From: Haloarcula regularis
Lineage (GTDB): Archaea > Halobacteriota > Halobacteria > Halobacteriales > Haloarculaceae
DNA: 64,000 nt
Assembly: GCF_029338315.1 (NCBI RefSeq)
Contig: NZ_CP119794.1
Coordinates: 3,348,001 to 3,412,000, forward strand
Direction: 5' to 3'
The translations under genes and the position numbers were made by a program. Of the stretch, positions 62,218 through 64,000 are shown piece after piece. The stretch's first letter is position 1. The number at the start of each line of letters is the position of its first letter. The notes below the pieces were generated by a model that did not search any database, was not told where the DNA came from, and was given only the letters and a program-made list of their open reading frames with translations.

Positions 62218-64000
62218 ATGGCCAGGGACCGTACCCGACCGTCGGCACAGATCGGGCTCGACGTCGACAGGGACCGGGACCGGGAGCTGCTCGCGAAACT
62301 GTTCGTCGACTCCGAGGTCCGAGAGTTCTCCGGGCCGGTCCCCGACGAGACGGACCTCTGTATCATCGACGAACGTGCGCTGGAGCGCTCGTCCGACCGG
62401 TTCGAGGCGTGGCATGCTCGGCAATCACCGGCGTTCGCACCGGTCGTGTTACTGTCGGACGCGGGCGCGTCGACGTCTCGCGGGAGCTTCGAGGGGCTGC
62501 TGGGTGGCCCCATCGATGCCGTCTTCCGCATCCCGCTGCCGAAAGCCGAACTCGGAGCGCGTATCGACAACCTGCTTCAGATGCGCGAGTTCTCGCGGGA
62601 CCTGGTCGAAGAGAAACAGTTCACGGAGACGGTGTTCGAGGCGAGCCCGTTGGCGAAACTCGTCCTCGACCCGGATGGAACGGTGGTCCGGGCGAACAAT
62701 CGCGCTGGCGAACTGTTCGACGTAGCGCAAAGTGACCTCGTCGGACAGAAATACAACAACGGGGACTGGCGCGCGGAGCGGGGGGGACGGATCGGAGATC
62801 CCCGTCGAGGAGCGACCGCTCGAACGGCTTCTCGAATCCGGCAAGCCGGTCTACGAGTACGAACACGTCATCTCGCGCCCCAGGTACGACGACATGTGGG
62901 TGTCCGTGAATATGGCACCGATATGGGACGAGTCGGCCCACCTCAAGCACGTGGTCGTGGTGATCGAGGACGTGACGGTTCGCCACGCGCAGGCCCGGGA
63001 ACTCGAACGGCAGGTCGACCTGTTTCGGAAGGCACAGGCCATCGCCAGCGTGGGGGCGTGGGAGTACGAGGTCCCGGACGACCAGCTCTACTGGACGGAC
63101 GAGGTGTACAACATCCACGGGCTGTCGACCGACGTCGCCCTGCCGGTCGAGAAGGCGCTCGAGGTTTTCCATCCCGAGGACCAGCCCGTGATCAAGGATG
63201 CGTTCTATCGGGCGATCGAAGCCGGCGAACCGTACGACCTCGAACTCCGACTCGTCCGCGACGACGGCGAGCAGCGGTGGGTGAACACCCGTGGCGAGCC
63301 ACAGTTCGTGGACGGCGACGTCGTCCGCCTCCGGGGAACTATACAGGACGTCACCGACCGGAGGGAGCGCGAAGAGCAACTCCAGCGGATGCGGAACGCG
63401 GTCGACAACGCACCCATCGGCATCACGCTCACCGACCCGTCACAGGAGGACAATCCACTCATCTACGTCAACGAGGGATTCGTCGAGATAACGGGCTACA
63501 CTCGTGAGGAGGCGCTCGGCCGAAACTGTCGATTCCTCCAGGGCCCGGACACGGGGGAAGATACGGTCGCCAGACTCAGGCGAAAGATCGACGCCGACGA
63601 CCCGGTTACGGAGACGATCCGGAACTACCGCGCCGACGGGTCCGCCTACTGGAACCAACTCCAGATCGCTCCCGTTCGCGACGACGAGGGGACGGTCGTC
63701 AACCACATCGGTTTTCAGCAGGACGTAACCGAGAGCGTCGAACGCCAGCGCCAACTCGAGATACTGGACCGGTATCTCAGACACAACATCAGGAACAAGA
63801 TGACCGTCGTCAACGGTCTCGCCGAGTCGATCCAGGAGGAGGGGCAACCGCCGGTGACGGACTACGCGAACGCCATCGAACAAGCGGGGGAGGCGCTCGT
63901 GAAGAACCTGGAGAAGGAACGCAGGGTCACGACCCTGCTCGGCACTGAGCAGGCCCCGATGCGGATCGATACGTCCGAACTCGTTCAGTCGGTCGTCACG
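62218..64000 (+). CDS. PAS-domain sensor histidine kinase, frame break, 3' end outside window
   Basis: The start (62218) is five bases after the KaiC-like stop. Residues about 1-120 are a receiver-like or bat-type N-terminal domain (DETDLCIIDERALERS). At least three PAS/PAC segments follow: FEASPLAKLVLDPDGTVVRAN, IASVGAWEYEVPDDQLYWTDE and DNAPIGITLTDP...GRNCRFLQGPDTGED, the last a LOV-like PAS with the NCRFLQ cysteine motif. The phospho-acceptor H box is RYLRHNIRNKMTVV near residue 521. A 7-base G run (about 62781-62787) breaks the frame; removing one G joins it. The ATPase domain continues past the window. Confidence 0.85.

Noticed and set aside
1..64000. CRISPR arrays, rRNA genes and complete insertion sequences
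   Set aside because: I looked for regularly spaced repeats, rRNA cores and transposase motifs on both strands and saw none in this window.

Overview
The window is chromosomal DNA of a haloarchaeon (class Halobacteria). The DNA is GC-rich with G or C at most third codon positions. The predicted proteins are acidic, promoters carry TATA elements followed by leaderless or short-leader starts, and several families are specific to haloarchaea (HAH_0734-type, DUF5800, DUF7344, DUF5305, DUF2298). Gene content resembles Haloarcula and its relatives, but I cannot name a genus from this alone.

Layout. 0-2.2 kb: tandem-UspA tail, DUF4112 protein, CoaBC. 2.3-10.2 kb: a complete Mrp-type Na+/H+ antiporter operon (E-F-G-DUF4040-B-C-D-D-D) with overlapping genes. 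10.2-12.6 kb: two type IV pilin genes flanking a DUF7344 regulator. 12.6-20.2 kb: membrane and glycosylation-like genes, a purine phosphoribosyltransferase, an AT-rich tract and initiator tRNA-Met. 20.2-22.5 kb: small protein, F420/FMN oxidoreductase, and a non-coding tract packed with hairpins. 22.5-25.4 kb: translation cluster (L44e, S27e, aIF2-alpha, Nop10), PAC2 chaperone and a J-domain protein. 25.4-36 kb: mixed metabolism and regulators. 36-42.8 kb: a surface locus with a Tat-exported protein, a second DUF7344 regulator, three DUF1102-like secreted proteins, a Sec11/SipW-type signal peptidase and a DUF5305 protein. 42.8-46 kb: YchF, bactofilin-like protein, small proteins. 46-60.6 kb: acyl-CoA and propionyl-CoA metabolism (thiolase plus OB partner, MeaB, B12-binding subunit, acyl-CoA dehydrogenase, hydroxyacyl-CoA dehydrogenase, carboxyltransferase), mixed with FBPase and membrane or lipoproteins. 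60.7-64 kb: KaiC-like ATPase followed by a PAS histidine kinase cut by the window end.

The most notable observations are regulatory. Four surface-protein genes (two pilins, two DUF1102-like) have 5' leaders closed by the same stem, roughly GCACACC paired with GGTGTGC, although the two protein types are unrelated. The two pilin promoters also share a TTCAA-N7-TTGAA dyad at the same distance from TATA. Two non-coding elements with matching ends (CTGAAAGG ... GGGGGCTTTCTGG) enclose palindromes.

About nineteen reading-frame breaks occur in otherwise intact, conserved genes, including two in the essential aIF2-alpha gene, many in G or C runs. I read these as sequence errors rather than pseudogenes and annotate each gene across its break.
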